Source of the DNA: Clostridium sp.
GTDB lineage: Bacteria; Bacillota; Clostridia; Oscillospirales; Ruminococcaceae
Direction: 5' to 3'
Assembly (NCBI GenBank): GCA_023664445.1
Contig: JAMPFN010000009.1
Coordinates: forward strand, 1 to 62,167
DNA: 62,167 nt
A model generated the notes under the pieces. That model saw nothing but the letters and a program-made list of their open reading frames with translations, had not been told where the DNA came from and made no database searches. Made by a program: the position numbers and the translations under genes. Below are positions 8,967 to 19,170 of this stretch, in pieces. How positions within the stretch are numbered: the stretch's first letter is position 1; the number at the start of each line of letters is the position of its first letter.

Positions 8967-9704
8967 CTTCTGTATATTGTACGCAACTGCTGAAAGAAGC
9001 TTGTGAGGTACAAATCTTGCGGCGAATATGCCGAGCTGCATTTGCGCGGTGGGAATAATTATGGTTTTTCCTTCAAGACATTTGTCTATCGCGTATTTTG
9101 CGGCAAATTCCGCGGATATGGGCTTTACGCTGAAGCTGACGCCTGCCCTGTTATTAAAATTCGTATTTACAGGTCCGGGGCAGAAAACGCTTATTCCGAC
9201 ACGGCTTTTGCATCGTCTTAGTTCCTCGTATATTGCGAGAGAGAGCCTTACCGCATAATTTTTTGAAGCGTAGTATGAAGAAAGCAGCGGACCTGTCATG
9301 AAGCCTGCGCTTGACGCGACATTTAGTATGCGTCCGCCGTTTCTTTTTTTGAAATCGCGGAGAAAAAGCTTTGTTAATATATGAACGGCTTTTATGTTTA
9401 CGTTTATCATGTTAAGCTCGTCCTTTAGATCGGTTTTGTCAAATTCGCCGAAAATTCCGTAGCCGGCATTGTTTACAAGAAGATCTATACTTTGTCCCCT
9501 GCATTGCTCATACAGTTTAAAGACCGAGGCTTCGTCCGCCAGATCGAGCGGTATTATCTGCGCCTTTGTTTTGAGATTTCCAGCGATTTTTTTCATGCTG
9601 TCGGTATTTCTTGCGGTGAGTATAAGCTCCCAGCCGAGCGACGAAAGATATATTGCCATTTCACGTCCGATTCCCGAGCTTGCTCCTGTTATAAGTGCTT
9701 TCAT
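8952..9704 (-). CDS. Short-chain dehydrogenase/reductase (SDR)
   Basis: The protein is a 250-residue NAD(P)H-dependent oxidoreductase of the classical SDR family. Visible motifs are TGASSGIG near residue 6 (cofactor binding), NNAG near 88, and the catalytic Ser (VASSAGF, about 133) with YYASK (about 146-150), followed by CPGPV. An Arg just after the first strand and an Asp-Leu-Ala segment suggest NADP(H). The C-terminal 40 residues carry the weakly hydrophobic extension seen in YqjQ/DltE-like members. It is convergent with pheA and has no operon partner, so the substrate cannot be deduced. Confidence 0.85.
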   Translation of the reverse strand: MKALITGASSGIGREMAIYLSSLGWELILTARNTDSMKKIAGNLKTKAQIIPLDLADEASVFKLYEQCRGQSIDLLVNNAGYGIFGEFDKTDLKDELNMINVNIKAVHILTKLFLRDFKKRNGGRILNVASSAGFMTGPLLSSYYASKNYAVRLSLAIYEELRRCKSRVGISVFCPGPVNTNFNNRAGVSFSVKPISAEFAAKYAIDKCLEGKTIIIPTAQMQLGIFAARFVPHKLLSAVAYNIQKKKTQ

Positions 9705-9796
9705 TGCGGTTATGACCTTTCTTTACATGAGATAATAATTATAATATGTGCGGTTTGAATGGGGTTTATGCTTTTTTAAAATTGATTGCGCAGTAT

Positions 9797-9941
9797 GTTC
9801 GTTTCTTGCCTTGATGCAAGAAACGAACCAAAGAAAATCAAGCTTCCGCTCCGGCACAGCATACGCTGTGAGTCGCGAAAGCGAAAAATAATGACTGTTT
9901 TTATAGTCGGGGACTGTAAACGATAAAATTTCTCATTCAGC
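9797..9941 (-). repeat. Repeat family A, copy 2
   Basis: In this reverse-oriented copy the terminal hairpin is intact: GTTCGTTTCTTGC (9798-9810) is perfectly complementary to GCAAGAAACGAAC (9816-9828). The CACAGC/GCTGTG core follows. It lies between the divergent SDR gene and the ribosomal promoter. The rest of 9705-10124 is AT-rich spacer with no recognised feature. Confidence 0.8.
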
Positions 9942-10124
9942 AAATAAATTTACATAAATTATACTAAACTTTTATATTTTATGAATGCGCAGGGACTTTT
10001 AATTCATTATATCACAAATATTGTTTTGTGTCAAAATTATCACTTTTGGCAGTATGCACAAAAAAGCGCGATTATTACCCGAAAATTTCTAACTCTGTGT
10101 TTTCTGTCTAATTTTAGAAAATGC

Positions 10125-10153
10125 TTGAAATCATTGGATTTGTGTGGTATAAT
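10125..10153 (+). promoter_or_regulatory. Promoter of the S10-spc-alpha ribosomal cluster
   Basis: TTGAAA (10125-10130) and TATAAT (10148-10153) with a 17-base spacer form a strong promoter. It is the only obvious one before the 15-kb ribosomal block. Confidence 0.85.
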
Positions 10154-10161
10154 ATATAAGC

Positions 10162-10443
10162 GTGATTGCAACAGATATGCGTTGAAGCGGGAGGTTGCCG
10201 GCGGTATGTCGGGTTTTTCCGTGGAGTATGTCCGATTTTAAACCGGGCGACTGGGATATTTGAACACGGTTTGTGTTATTGCCTGCGGCATCCGATGCCA
10301 ATGGTGTGACCTGTGTCCTGATGACAGTACCCGAATTCTTAAAAGAATGTCGGGATTTTTTATTGTTCCGTTTAGGAAACACACGGGAACGTGTCACATT
10401 CTCAGCTACAGCCCCCGACATCAATTTCAAGGAGGCGAAAAAA
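10162..10443 (+). promoter_or_regulatory. Structured leader of the S10 operon with attenuator
   Basis: The 280-nt untranslated leader has several GC-rich pairings (around GGGAGGTTGCCGG, GGGCGACTGGG, and GCCTGCGGCATCCGATGCC). It then has an intrinsic terminator at 10330-10364: CCCGA-ATTC paired with GAAT-TCGGG, followed by ATTTTTTATT. A terminator between promoter and first gene implies control by read-through. In other bacteria L4, encoded third here, represses its own S10 operon through the leader; that this leader works the same way is inference. Three small hairpins after rpsJ may be a second site. Confidence 0.65.
10330..10364 (+). terminator. Attenuator terminator in the S10 leader
   Basis: The stem is CCCGA+ATTC / GAAT+(G bulge)+TCGGG with a TTAAAA loop and then a T-rich tail. 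It lies 80 bases before the rpsJ start codon and about 170 bases after transcription starts. Confidence 0.75.
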
Positions 10444-10758
10444 GTGGCAGTCAACGAAAAGATCAGAATCAAGATCAAGGGTTATGAACACGCAAAGGTG
10501 GACGCTGCGGCCGCAAAGATAGTTGAGGCAGCCAAGAGAAGCGGCGCAAGGGTTTCAGGACCTATTCCGCTCCCTACAAACAAAGAGGTTATAACGATCC
10601 TCAGAGCCGTTCACAAATATAAGGACAGCCGTGAGCAGTTCGAGATGAGAACACATAAAAGACTTATTGATGTTATCAGACCGACAGCTAAGACTACGGA
10701 CGCTCTTCAGAAGCTGGAAATCCCGGCAGGCGTGGACATCGTAATGGAGCTTAAGTAA
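10444..10758 (+). CDS. rpsJ: 30S ribosomal protein S10
   Basis: The 104-residue S10 of the 30S head is first gene of the cluster; in other bacteria it is also NusE in antitermination. The conserved [13 protein letters not shown] and IPLPTNKE segments are present. Translation starts at GTG 10444, ten bases after AGGAGG; an upstream in-frame extension into the leader has no binding site and is rejected. Confidence 0.98.
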   Translation: MAVNEKIRIKIKGYEHAKVDAAAAKIVEAAKRSGARVSGPIPLPTNKEVITILRAVHKYKDSREQFEMRTHKRLIDVIRPTAKTTDALQKLEIPAGVDIVMELK

Positions 10759-10769
10759 TAAGCTTTTAC

Positions 10770-10860
10770 AAAAGCCCCTGGTTCCGCAAGAAAAACCGAT
10801 GCGGAATGTGATGGCGATAAGCCATCGGTCATGTTGGCGGAAGGGCCAACCAATAACCTT
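10770..10860 (+). other. Three tandem hairpins between rpsJ and rplC
   Basis: This 119-base gap is the longest in the cluster. It holds TTCCGCA/TGCGGAA (10782-10806), GATGGC/GCCATC (10810-10826) and GTTGGC/GCCAAC (10833-10850). An alternative CCGATG/CATCGG pairing would disrupt the first two. No U run follows, so it is not a terminator; it may be an RNA processing or regulatory site. Confidence 0.5.
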
Positions 10861-10877
10861 AACAGGAGGAAAAATAC

Positions 10878-11510
10878 ATGAAAAAAGGTATTATCGGCAA
10901 GAAAATCGGTATGACGCAGATTTTTGACGAGTCGGGAAAAGTTATTCCCGTAACAGTTGTCGAAGCAGGACCGTGCGTTGTCGTTCAGAAGAAAACCGTT
11001 GAAAACGACGGATACACAGCTGTTCAGCTGGGATATGACGACGTTAAGGCTTCAAGAGTAAATAAGCCTATGAAAGGTCATTTTGACAAGGCTGACGCCG
11101 CTTATAAGAAAAATCTCAAGGAATTCAGACTTGAAGACTGCGAATCTATCAATGTAGGAGATATTCTGAAGGCTGATACTTTTGCTGCCGGCGATATGGT
11201 CGACGTAAGCGGCACAAGCAAGGGTAAAGGATTCCAGGGTACAATTAAGCGTCACAACAACGCAAGACTTAAGGAAACACACGGTTCGGGTCCTGTTCAC
11301 AGACATGCGGGTTCGATGGGCGCGTGTTCATCGCCTTCAAGAATATACAAGGGCAAGGGAATGCCGGGTCATATGGGCAGCGAAAAGGTCACTGTTCAGA
11401 ATCTTGAGGTCGTAAAGGTAGACGCCGAAAATAATCTTATAGCACTCAAGGGTGCAATTCCGGGTCCTAAGGGCGGAGTTGTTACTATTGTTGACAGTGT
11501 GAAGGCTTAA
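10878..11510 (+). CDS. rplC: 50S ribosomal protein L3
   Basis: The 210-residue L3 binds 23S rRNA early in assembly and reaches the peptidyl transferase centre. The [16 protein letters not shown] loop and the GSIG-like [13 protein letters not shown] stretch are conserved. AGGAGG precedes the ATG, and rplD follows after 18 bases. Confidence 0.98.
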   Translation: MKKGIIGKKIGMTQIFDESGKVIPVTVVEAGPCVVVQKKTVENDGYTAVQLGYDDVKASRVNKPMKGHFDKADAAYKKNLKEFRLEDCESINVGDILKADTFAAGDMVDVSGTSKGKGFQGTIKRHNNARLKETHGSGPVHRHAGSMGACSSPSRIYKGKGMPGHMGSEKVTVQNLEVVKVDAENNLIALKGAIPGPKGGVVTIVDSVKA

Positions 11511-11528
11511 AGAGAGGAGGAAGCATAT

Positions 11529-12152
11529 ATGTCAAAGGTTTCAGTTTATGATATGGCGGGAAATCAGGTTTCAGAAACAGAGCTTTCCGACGCTGTATTC
11601 GGTATAGAGCCAAACGAGGCTGTTATGCACGACGCAGTTGTGAATTACCTTGCAAATCAGCGTCAGGGCACACAATCTACGCTGACACGTACTGAAGTGC
11701 GCGGCGGCGGCAGAAAGCCATGGAGACAAAAGGGTACCGGTCATGCAAGACAGGGTTCGACCCGCGCTCCTCAGTGGGTACACGGCGGTGTAGCTTTGGG
11801 TCCTAAGCCGAGAGATTACAGATATACACTTAATAAGAAGGTAAAAAGACTTGCAATGAAGTCTGCGTTATCTTCAAAGGCTAAAGACGAAAATATTATC
11901 GTTTTAGACGCTCTTAATATGGACGAATTCAAGACAAAGACAATAGTCGCTATGCTCAAGGCGCTTAATGTTGAGGGCAAAGCTCTTATCGTTACGGAAG
12001 AAGCTGACAGAAAAGTCGTAAAGAGCGCGTCCAACATTCCGGGTGTTAAGACGGCGGCAGTAAACTCGCTTAATGTTTACGATATCTTGAACCATGAAAA
12101 ATTTATCGTAGTTAAGAACGCTGTCGGAAAAATCGAGGAGGTGTACGCATAA
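11529..12152 (+). CDS. rplD: 50S ribosomal protein L4
   Basis: The 207-residue L4 lines the nascent peptide tunnel. The extended loop is recognisable from [19 protein letters not shown], followed by [12 protein letters not shown]4 is the usual autoregulator of S10 operons, which fits the structured leader upstream. Its stop overlaps the start of rplW (TAATG), indicating translational coupling. Confidence 0.98.
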   Translation: MSKVSVYDMAGNQVSETELSDAVFGIEPNEAVMHDAVVNYLANQRQGTQSTLTRTEVRGGGRKPWRQKGTGHARQGSTRAPQWVHGGVALGPKPRDYRYTLNKKVKRLAMKSALSSKAKDENIIVLDALNMDEFKTKTIVAMLKALNVEGKALIVTEEADRKVVKSASNIPGVKTAAVNSLNVYDILNHEKFIVVKNAVGKIEEVYA

Positions 12153-12463
12153 TGAAAGCTGCGCAGGACATCATCTTAAAACCGATCATCACGGAGAGAA
12201 GCATAGATCTTCTTCCTTCCGGAAAATACACCTTCAAGGTCGCTAAGGACGCAAACAAGGTTGAGATAGCTAAGGCAGTCGAAACTCTTTTTAATGTAGA
12301 GGTTACAAAGGTCAATACGCTTAACTGCAAGGGACGCGCAAGACGCGTCGGCAGATTTGAGGGTAAAAAGCCCGACTGGAAAAAGGCTATAGTTACTATA
12401 AATACAGAACCTGACGACAAGAAGACTAAGTCGTCTATCGAGTTCTTTGACGGTCTGTATTAA
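12152..12463 (+). CDS. rplW: 50S ribosomal protein L23
   Basis: The 103-residue L23 sits at the tunnel exit and contacts trigger factor and the signal recognition particle. The typical start (IILKPIITERS) and the basic loop around GRARRVGRFEGKKPDWKKA are present. It begins within the rplD stop codon. A 64-base gap with a small GGGAG/CTCCC hairpin separates it from rplB. Confidence 0.97.
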   Translation: MKAAQDIILKPIITERSIDLLPSGKYTFKVAKDANKVEIAKAVETLFNVEVTKVNTLNCKGRARRVGRFEGKKPDWKKAIVTINTEPDDKKTKSSIEFFDGLY

Positions 12464-12527
12464 TTTCAGACCTGTCCGGTATGGGAGTAATGCTCCCGCA
12501 AACAACGCATTTTAAGGAGTGAAAACA

Positions 12528-13361
12528 ATGGCTATAAAGACCTATAAACCGACAACTCCGTCACGTCGTCAGATGACATGTACAGACTATTCGGAATTGT
12601 CAAAGGTTGCTCCGGAGAAAAGCCTGCTTGAACCATTAAAGAAGAAATCAGGCAGAAACAGCTACGGAAGAATAACAGTCCGTCACAGAGGCGGCGGCTC
12701 AAGAAGAAAATATCGTATTATTGACTTCAAACGCAATAAGGATGGTATGAACGCAAAGGTTATGACGCTTGAATACGATCCTAACCGTTCGGCATTTATC
12801 GCGCTTGTTCAGTATGAGGACGGCGAGAAGAGATATATTCTTGCACCAAACGGTCTTAAAGTAGGCGATACGGTCTGCTCCGGTCCTGACGCTGATATCA
12901 AGCCGGGCAACGCGCTTGAAATGATCAATATTCCGGTGGGTACGTTTATCCACGCTATCGAGCTTTATCCCGGAAAGGGCGCGCAGCTTGTACGTTCAGC
13001 CGGAAATATGGCACAGCTTATGGCTAAGGAAGGCAATTATGCGCTTGTAAGACTTCCTTCGGGCGAGCTTAGAAACGTTCCGATCAACTGCAAAGCTACA
13101 ATCGGTCAGGTAAGCAATATCGACCATGAAAACGTTAACATCGGTAAGGCAGGAAGAACACGTCATATGGGTATCAGACCAACAGTCAGAGGTTCTGTAA
13201 TGAACCCATGCGATCACCCGCACGGCGGTGGTGAGGGTAAATCACCTATCGGACGTCCGGGACCTGTTACTCCTTGGGGCAAGCCGGCGCTCGGCTATAA
13301 AACCCGTAAGAAGCATAACCGTTCCGATAAGTTTATTGTAAAACGCAGAAACGGCAAATAA
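12528..13361 (+). CDS. rplB: 50S ribosomal protein L2
   Basis: The 277-residue L2 is needed for subunit joining and sits near the peptidyl transferase centre. Conserved segments include [12 protein letters not shown] and the C-terminal [13 protein letters not shown] with its conserved histidine. The ATG at 12528 is preceded by AGGAG at a 9-base spacing; the GTG at 12519 lies inside that site and is rejected. Confidence 0.98.
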   Translation: MAIKTYKPTTPSRRQMTCTDYSELSKVAPEKSLLEPLKKKSGRNSYGRITVRHRGGGSRRKYRIIDFKRNKDGMNAKVMTLEYDPNRSAFIALVQYEDGEKRYILAPNGLKVGDTVCSGPDADIKPGNALEMINIPVGTFIHAIELYPGKGAQLVRSAGNMAQLMAKEGNYALVRLPSGELRNVPINCKATIGQVSNIDHENVNIGKAGRTRHMGIRPTVRGSVMNPCDHPHGGGEGKSPIGRPGPVTPWGKPALGYKTRKKHNRSDKFIVKRRNGK

Positions 13362-13383
13362 GCTGAAAGGAGGAACTGATTAA

Positions 13384-13668
13384 ATGAGCAGAAGTATTAA
13401 AAAAGGACCTTTCGTCCAGGAAGCTCTTTATAAGAGAGTTGTGGCAATGAACGAAGCCGGCGAAAAGAAGGTACTCAAGACATGGAGCAGAACTTCAACT
13501 ATATTCCCCGAATTCGTAGGTCACACATTTGCAGTTCATGACGGACGCAAGCACGTTCCGGTTTATGTTACGGAAGATATGGTAGGTCACAAGTTAGGCG
13601 AATTTGCTCCGACCAGAACATATAAGGGACACGCCGGTTCAAAGACGACCAATAACGGCAAGAAATAG
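13384..13668 (+). CDS. rpsS: 30S ribosomal protein S19
   Basis: The 94-residue S19 of the 30S head contacts the A-site tRNA region with S13. [10 protein letters not shown] at the start and [16 protein letters not shown] near the end are diagnostic. A GAAAGGAGG site precedes the ATG; gaps are 22 bases to rplB and 17 to rplV. Confidence 0.98.
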   Translation: MSRSIKKGPFVQEALYKRVVAMNEAGEKKVLKTWSRTSTIFPEFVGHTFAVHDGRKHVPVYVTEDMVGHKLGEFAPTRTYKGHAGSKTTNNGKK

Positions 13669-13685
13669 CGGAAGGAGGAATTCAG

Positions 13686-14024
13686 ATGGAAGCCAGAGCA
13701 TATCTGAGAAATGCTCGTATTGCACCGAGAAAGGTTCAGGTGGTTCTTGATCTTATCAGAAATAAGCCTGTAGACGTTGCACTTGCTACTCTCGATTATA
13801 CACCGAAAGCTGCATGCGAAATACTTGCAAAGCTTTTGAAATCCGCTATTGCAAACGCAGAAAACAACAACAGCATGGACAAAGATAATCTTTACGTTGC
13901 TGAATGTTTTGTTTGCCCGGGTCCTATAATGAAGAGAATTATGCCAAGAGCACAGGGCAGAGCATACAGAATTTTGAAGAGAACATCACACGTTACAATT
14001 GTTCTTAAGGAAATCGAAGATTAA
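13686..14024 (+). CDS. rplV: 50S ribosomal protein L22
   Basis: The 112-residue L22 forms part of the tunnel wall. It shows [15 protein letters not shown] and the hairpin segment [16 protein letters not shown]. It is of normal length, translated from an ATG behind GGAGG, 18 bases before rpsC. Confidence 0.98.
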   Translation: MEARAYLRNARIAPRKVQVVLDLIRNKPVDVALATLDYTPKAACEILAKLLKSAIANAENNNSMDKDNLYVAECFVCPGPIMKRIMPRAQGRAYRILKRTSHVTIVLKEIED

Positions 14025-14042
14025 TCCCAAGGAGGAAAAATA

Positions 14043-14804
14043 ATGGGCCAGAAAGTTAATCCGCACGGTCTGCGTGTCGGCGTTATTAAGGATTGGGATT
14101 CCCGTTGGTTTGCGAATAAGTCAACTTTCGGCGACACTCTTGTTGAAGATTACAACGTTCGTAACTATATTAAAAAGAACTTGTATGCAGCAGGTGTTCC
14201 GAAAGTCGAGATCGAAAGATTCGCAGAAGATAAGGTGAGAATCCACATTCACTGTGCAAAGCCCGGTATCGTTATCGGAAGAGGCGGCACAGAAATCGAA
14301 AAACTTCGTGTAAAACTTGAAAAGATGATGGGCAAGCAGGTTGCCGTAAATATCGTTGAGGTCAAAAATCCCGATATCGATTCACAGCTTGTTGCTGAAA
14401 AGATCGCTCTCGATCTTGAAAACAGAATCTCATTCAGACGTACAATGAAGCAGGCTATCGGCAGAGCAATGCGTCTTGGCGCAAGAGGTATCAAGGTTAT
14501 GGTATCGGGAAGACTTGCCGGAGCTGAAATCGCAAGAAGCGAAACATATCACGAGGGTACAATTCCGCTTCAGACGATCAGAGCCGATATAGACTACGGC
14601 TTTGCTGAGGCTGATACGACCTACGGCAAGCTTGGCGTTAAGGTATGGATCTATAAGGGCGAAGTGCTCAAGGGCGAAGCCGGCGCAAAGACCGAAGAGT
14701 CAAAAAGAGGCGGCAGAGATAACCGTGATAACAGAAGACGCGGCGGACAAAGACGCGACGCCAATAAAGCAAGAGAAGTCAGGAATGAAGGAGGTAACCG
14801 GTAA
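14043..14804 (+). CDS. rpsC: 30S ribosomal protein S3
   Basis: The 253-residue S3 lines the mRNA entry channel. The KH domain has GIVIGRGG near residue 78, and the C-terminal domain ends in a 35-residue Arg/Gly/Asp-rich disordered tail beyond the usual 217 residues. The stop overlaps the rplP start (TAATG). Confidence 0.98.
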   Translation: MGQKVNPHGLRVGVIKDWDSRWFANKSTFGDTLVEDYNVRNYIKKNLYAAGVPKVEIERFAEDKVRIHIHCAKPGIVIGRGGTEIEKLRVKLEKMMGKQVAVNIVEVKNPDIDSQLVAEKIALDLENRISFRRTMKQAIGRAMRLGARGIKVMVSGRLAGAEIARSETYHEGTIPLQTIRADIDYGFAEADTTYGKLGVKVWIYKGEVLKGEAGAKTEESKRGGRDNRDNRRRGGQRRDANKAREVRNEGGNR

Positions 14805-15229
14805 TGCTGCTTCCTAAGAGAGTTAAGTACAGAAGAGTACACAGAGGCCGCCTTAAGGGTAAGGCAATGAGAGGCAATAAGGTAAATTACGGTGATTACG
14901 GTCTTCAGGCTTTAGAGCCTGCATGGATCACATCTAACCAGATCGAGTCGGCCCGTATCGCGATGACACGTTACATCAAGCGTGGCGGACAGGTTTGGAT
15001 CAAGATTTTCCCCGATAAGCCTATCACAGAAAAGCCGGCTGAAACACGAATGGGTTCAGGTAAAGGTTCACCGGAATATTGGGTGGCTGTAGTAAAGCCG
15101 GGCAGAGTAATGTTCGAGATCGCAGGCGTTCCGGAGGAAACCGCGAGAGAGGCTATGCGTCTTGCAATGCATAAGCTCCCGATCAAATGTAAATTTGTTA
15201 CAAAAGCAGAGCAAGGAGGGGAGCAGTAA
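14804..15229 (+). CDS. rplP: 50S ribosomal protein L16
   Basis: The 141-residue L16 helps position A-site t[16 protein letters not shown] at the N-terminus and [18 protein letters not shown] are typical. Start and stop overlap its neighbours by one base each, so S3, L16 and L29 are probably translationally coupled. Confidence 0.98.
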   Translation: MLLPKRVKYRRVHRGRLKGKAMRGNKVNYGDYGLQALEPAWITSNQIESARIAMTRYIKRGGQVWIKIFPDKPITEKPAETRMGSGKGSPEYWVAVVKPGRVMFEIAGVPEETAREAMRLAMHKLPIKCKFVTKAEQGGEQ

Positions 15230-15435
15230 TGAAGGCATCTGAGATCAGAGATATGTCAGTTGAAGAAATGAACGAAAAGCTGACCGGCTTAAAGGAAGAG
15301 CTTTTTGCGCTCCGCTTTCAGCTTGCTGTAAACCAGCTTGACAATACGTCACGCCTGAAAGCTGTTAAGAAGGATATCGCAAGGATCAAGACAGTTATGC
15401 GTGAGGCTGAAATTCAGTCGGGCGCAGAGCAGTAA
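15229..15435 (+). CDS. rpmC: 50S ribosomal protein L29
   Basis: The 68-residue L29 forms two antiparallel helices beside the tunnel exit. [13 protein letters not shown] and the RIKTVMRE segment match the family. It begins in the rplP stop codon. Confidence 0.97.
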   Translation: MKASEIRDMSVEEMNEKLTGLKEELFALRFQLAVNQLDNTSRLKAVKKDIARIKTVMREAEIQSGAEQ

Positions 15436-15453
15436 GAAAGGGAGGATCAAGCT

Positions 15454-15711
15454 GTGGCAGAAAGAAACCTCAGAAAAACAAGGGTCGGAAAAGTCGTAAG
15501 CGACAAGATGGACAAAACTATCGTTGTTGCTATCGCTGACAATGTTAAGCACCCTCTTTACAAGAAGATCATCAAGCGTACGGTAAAGCTCAAGGCGCAC
15601 GATGAGAAAAACGAATGCCGCATCGGCGACAGAGTTGAGGTTATGGAAACACGTCCGCTTTCCAAAGACAAGAGATGGCGTGTTGTCAACATTATCGAAA
15701 GAGCTAAGTAA
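15454..15711 (+). CDS. rpsQ: 30S ribosomal protein S17
   Basis: The 85-residue S17 is a primary 16S rRNA binder. [19 protein letters not shown] and the C-terminal [12 protein letters not shown] are diagnostic. Translation starts at GTG 15454, 9 bases after GGGAGG. A 60-base gap precedes rplN. Confidence 0.97.
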   Translation: MAERNLRKTRVGKVVSDKMDKTIVVAIADNVKHPLYKKIIKRTVKLKAHDEKNECRIGDRVEVMETRPLSKDKRWRVVNIIERAK

Positions 15712-15771
15712 TTTTAATTTATATAAGGGAAGCGAGTCGGAAAGAAACGCTTCTGAAAGGAGGAATCCGCT

Positions 15772-16140
15772 GTGATACAAATGCAGTCTTACATGAAGGT
15801 TGCTGATAACACAGGCGCAAAAGAGCTTATGTGTATCAGAGTTCTGGGCGGCACACGCAGAAGATACGCTAATATCGGCGATGTGGTAGTGGCTTCCGTT
15901 AAGAAAGCAACACCCGGCGGCGTTGTTAAGAAGGGCGACGTTGTTAAAGCGGTTATCGTTCGTTCAGCAAAGGGCCTGAGAAGAGAAGACGGCACATACA
16001 TCAGATTTGATGAAAATGCAGCTGTTATCATAAAGGAAGATAAGAACCCAAGAGGTACGCGTATATTCGGACCTGTTGCAAGAGAGCTTCGCGACAAGGA
16101 CTATATGAAAATATTGAGCCTTGCGCCGGAAGTATTATAA
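15772..16140 (+). CDS. rplN: 50S ribosomal protein L14
   Basis: The 122-residue L14 lies at the subunit interface. It shows [19 protein letters not shown], a [11 protein letters not shown] segment and [16 protein letters not shown]. It starts at GTG 15772 behind AAGGAGG, giving the standard 122-residue length. Confidence 0.97.
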   Translation: MIQMQSYMKVADNTGAKELMCIRVLGGTRRRYANIGDVVVASVKKATPGGVVKKGDVVKAVIVRSAKGLRREDGTYIRFDENAAVIIKEDKNPRGTRIFGPVARELRDKDYMKILSLAPEVL

Positions 16141-16153
16141 TGGAGGTGTCATG

Positions 16154-16519
16154 ATGAGCAAATTACATGTTAAAACAGGTGACACAGTCGTTTTGCTGAC
16201 AGGTGACTATAAGGATAAGTTTGAAGGCAAGGGCAAGAGAAAGACCGGAAAGGTTCTGGAAGTAAGCCCGAAGGAAGGCAAGGTCATCGTTGAAGGCATC
16301 AACATGATAACAAAGCATATGAAGCCCACAAGAATGGGACAGTCGGGAAGCATTATCAAGGCAGAATCTCCGATATATGCCTGCAAGGTACAGCTTGTGT
16401 GTCCCAAATGCGGCAAGCCTACAAGAGTCGGTCACGGCTTTGAGGAAAAGACAAACGCTGCCGGCGATACAAAGAAGACACCGGTAAGGATCTGCAAGAA
16501 GTGCGGACACAATTTCTAA
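16154..16519 (+). CDS. rplX: 50S ribosomal protein L24
   Basis: The 121-residue L24 is an assembly initiator. An N-terminal KOW-type domain is followed by CPKCGKPTR and CKKCGHNF, a CxxC...CxxC pair with a 15-residue insert between. The start at 16154 (MSKLHV) is 7 bases from GGAGG; ATG 16151 is an alternative adding one residue. A longer frame starting inside rplN has no binding site. Confidence 0.95.
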   Translation: MSKLHVKTGDTVVLLTGDYKDKFEGKGKRKTGKVLEVSPKEGKVIVEGINMITKHMKPTRMGQSGSIIKAESPIYACKVQLVCPKCGKPTRVGHGFEEKTNAAGDTKKTPVRICKKCGHNF

Positions 16520-16535
16520 TAGAAGGAGAAACGAC

Positions 16536-17075
16536 ATGGCAAGATTAAAAGATTATTATGTTGATACCGTAGCTCCTGCTTTGATGAAGAAATTCAACTA
16601 CAAGAGTGTTATGGAAATTCCAAAGCTTGACAAGGTTGTTGTAAATGTCGGCGCCGGCGAAGCAATTTCAAATTCAAAGGTTATCGACGCTATTATAAAC
16701 GATCTTATGCAGATCACAGGTCAAAGACCGGTAGTCTGCAGAGCAAAGAAATCCGTTGCAAACTTCAAGCTTCGTGAAGGAATGCCGATCGGCGTCAAGG
16801 TTACTTTAAGACGCGAGAATATGTATGAATTCGTTGACAAGCTTTTTAATGTTGCATTTCCTCGCGTAAGAGATTTCAGAGGAATAAATCCTAACTCTTT
16901 TGACGGCAAGGGCAATTATTCGACCGGTATCAAGGAACAGCTTATATTCCCTGAGATCGAATATGACAAGATCGACAAGGTAAGAGGAATGGATATAAAC
17001 TTCATCACAACAGCAAAAACGGATGAAGAAGCAAAGGAACTGCTCGAAATGCTGGGCGCACCGTTTGCTAAGTAA
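16536..17075 (+). CDS. rplE: 50S ribosomal protein L5
   Basis: The 179-residue L5 binds 5S rRNA in the central protuberance. Recognised by [29 protein letters not shown] and the RDFRGI segment. It begins at an ATG behind GAAGGAG. Confidence 0.98.
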   Translation: MARLKDYYVDTVAPALMKKFNYKSVMEIPKLDKVVVNVGAGEAISNSKVIDAIINDLMQITGQRPVVCRAKKSVANFKLREGMPIGVKVTLRRENMYEFVDKLFNVAFPRVRDFRGINPNSFDGKGNYSTGIKEQLIFPEIEYDKIDKVRGMDINFITTAKTDEEAKELLEMLGAPFAK

Positions 17076-17094
17076 TTAGGGAGGATTTTTTGAA

Positions 17095-17280
17095 ATGGCA
17101 AAAAAGGCAATGATTAATAAGCAGCAGAGAACTCCCAAGTATTCCACCAGAGCATATAACAGATGCAAAATCTGCGGCAGACCTCACGCATATCTGAGAA
17201 AATTCGGAATATGCCGTATCTGCTTCAGAGAACTCGCACACAAGGGACAGATCCCGGGTGTAAGAAAATCAAGCTGGTAA
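17095..17280 (+). CDS. rpsZ: 30S ribosomal protein S14, zinc type
   Basis: The 61-residue short S14 has a zinc knuckle formed by CKIC and CRIC around residues 24-43. This zinc-dependent form is the standard one in the spc operon of Gram-positive bacteria. It ends in VRKSSW. GGGAGG lies 9-10 bases before the ATG. Confidence 0.97.
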   Translation: MAKKAMINKQQRTPKYSTRAYNRCKICGRPHAYLRKFGICRICFRELAHKGQIPGVRKSSW

Positions 17281-17302
17281 AAATACAAAGGAGGTCATTG
17301 GC

Positions 17303-17701
17303 ATGCAGATTACAGATACAATAGCAGATTTGCTGACAAGAATTCGTAACGCGAGTTCCGCAAAGCACGCCACGGTTGACGTTCCTGCTTCAAATGTAAA
17401 GAAAGCTATCTCGCAGATCCTTGTTGACGAGGGTTATGTAAAGAGCTTTCAGTTCATTGAAGACGGCAAGCAGGGTATTATAAGAATTACTCTTAAATAT
17501 ACGGACAGCAAGTCACCTGTTATAACCGGACTTCGCAGGGTTTCAAAACCGGGTTTACGTATTTACTCAAGTTGTGAGGATATGCCTAAGGTCAGAAAGG
17601 GTCTTGGAATCGCGATCGTTTCAACATCAAAGGGTATCATGACAGATAAGAAAGCTCGTGAGCTTAATGTCGGCGGCGAGCTGTTAGCATTCGTTTGGTA
17701 A
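17303..17701 (+). CDS. rpsH: 30S ribosomal protein S8
   Basis: The 132-residue S8 binds the central domain of 16S rRNA; in E. coli it also represses the spc operon. DLLTRIRNA at the start and the [20 protein letters not shown] segment are diagnostic. Confidence 0.98.
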   Translation: MQITDTIADLLTRIRNASSAKHATVDVPASNVKKAISQILVDEGYVKSFQFIEDGKQGIIRITLKYTDSKSPVITGLRRVSKPGLRIYSSCEDMPKVRKGLGIAIVSTSKGIMTDKKARELNVGGELLAFVW

Positions 17702-17715
17702 GGAGGACAGGGAAA

Positions 17716-18261
17716 ATGTCACGTATAGGAAAAATGCCGATTAGCGTCCCTGCCGGAGTCGATGTTAAGATCGACAGCAACGTTGTTACAGTCAAGGGTC
17801 CTAAGGGCACACTCACAAGAGAATTTTCAAAAGCAATGATTATCGAGCTTAAGGACGGAGTTATAACAGTTGCCCGTCCTAATGACTTGAAAATAAACAG
17901 GAGTCTTCACGGTCTTACAAGAACGCTTATCAACAATATGGTTGAAGGCGTTACAAACGGATATTCAAAGACTCTTGAGATCGAAGGCGTCGGCTACCGT
18001 GCCGCAAAGCAGGGTAAGAACCTCGTTATGAACCTCGGTTACTCTCATCAGGTAATAGTTGCTGAAACCGACGGTATCACAATCGATGTTCCTCAGCCTA
18101 ACAAGATCGTTATCAACGGAATCGATAAGCAGGCTGTCGGTCAGTTTGCCGCAGAGGTTCGTGAGAAGCGTCCGCCTGAGCCGTATAAGGGCAAGGGAAT
18201 CAGATATGCCGGCGAGCGTATCATCCGCAAGGAAGGTAAGGCCGGTAAGGGCAAGAAGTAA
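17716..18261 (+). CDS. rplF: 50S ribosomal protein L6
   Basis: The 181-residue L6 lies near the factor-binding site. [11 protein letters not shown] at the start and [14 protein letters not shown] near the end are typical. The ATG at 17716 follows AGGAGG by 9 bases; a longer frame overlapping rpsH has no binding site. Confidence 0.98.
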   Translation: MSRIGKMPISVPAGVDVKIDSNVVTVKGPKGTLTREFSKAMIIELKDGVITVARPNDLKINRSLHGLTRTLINNMVEGVTNGYSKTLEIEGVGYRAAKQGKNLVMNLGYSHQVIVAETDGITIDVPQPNKIVINGIDKQAVGQFAAEVREKRPPEPYKGKGIRYAGERIIRKEGKAGKGKK

Positions 18262-18279
18262 TAAAGGAGTGTAGGTGAA

Positions 18280-18639
18280 ATGATTAAGAAGGCTGATACA
18301 AAAAAAGCCAGAGCAAAAAGACATACCAGAGTCCGCGGCAAGATTTCCGGTACTCCTGAACGTCCTCGTCTGAATGTATTCCGTTCTGCAAAGCACATCT
18401 ATGCGCAGATCATTGATGATGTGAACGGAGTTACACTTGCTGCTGCTTCAAGCATGGATAAGGAGTTTGAAGGAAACGGCGGAAATACGGAAGGCGCACG
18501 CAAGGTCGGCGAAATGGTCGCAAAGCGCGCTGCCGACAAGGGAATTTCCGAGGTCGTATTTGACAGAGGCGGTTTCCTTTATCACGGAAGAGTTAAAGAG
18601 CTTGCTGAAGGCGCTCGTGAAAACGGACTGAAGTTCTAA
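18280..18639 (+). CDS. rplR: 50S ribosomal protein L18
   Basis: The 119-residue L18 brings 5S rRNA into the 50S subunit with L5. The basic N-terminus, [20 protein letters not shown] and the terminal [20 protein letters not shown] are family features. Confidence 0.98.
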   Translation: MIKKADTKKARAKRHTRVRGKISGTPERPRLNVFRSAKHIYAQIIDDVNGVTLAAASSMDKEFEGNGGNTEGARKVGEMVAKRAADKGISEVVFDRGGFLYHGRVKELAEGARENGLKF

Positions 18640-18655
18640 GAAGGAGGTAATACTT

Positions 18656-19156
18656 TTGGCTAATATAGATGCAAAAGCATTGGAGCTTTCCGAAAAGGTC
18701 GTTTCCATTAACAGAGTTTCAAAGACAGTTAAGGGCGGACGTATTCTTAAGTTTGCTGCTCTCGTCGTTGTCGGCGACGGAAACGGAACAGTAGGCTTTG
18801 GTCTTGGTAAATCAGGAGAAGTTCCGGATGCAATACGCAAGGGCATAGAAGACGCTAAAAAGAATCTTGTAAAGATTCCTATGTACGGCACAACGATCCC
18901 TCATGAGATCGTGGGCGCGTTTGGTGCGGGAAGAGTTCTTATGAAGCCTGCCGCTCCCGGTACAGGCGTTATCGCAGGCGGTCCTGTCCGTGCCGTTATA
19001 GAAATGGCAGGAATCAAGGATATCAGAACAAAGTCCCTGCGTTCCAATAACCCCTGCAACGTTGTAAGAGCAACAATAAACGGTCTTACATCATGCGCAA
19101 CTCTTAAAGAAGTTGCACAGAAGAGAGGCAAGTCTATCAAGGAAATTATAGGTTAA
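18656..19156 (+). CDS. rpsE: 30S ribosomal protein S5
   Basis: The 166-residue S5 contributes to decoding accuracy and mRNA helicase activity. It shows [23 protein letters not shown] and [17 protein letters not shown]. It starts at TTG 18656, 8 bases after AGGAGG; no in-frame ATG is near. Confidence 0.97.
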   Translation: MANIDAKALELSEKVVSINRVSKTVKGGRILKFAALVVVGDGNGTVGFGLGKSGEVPDAIRKGIEDAKKNLVKIPMYGTTIPHEIVGAFGAGRVLMKPAAPGTGVIAGGPVRAVIEMAGIKDIRTKSLRSNNPCNVVRATINGLTSCATLKEVAQKRGKSIKEIIG

Positions 19157-19170
19157 GGAGTGAGCGTAAA

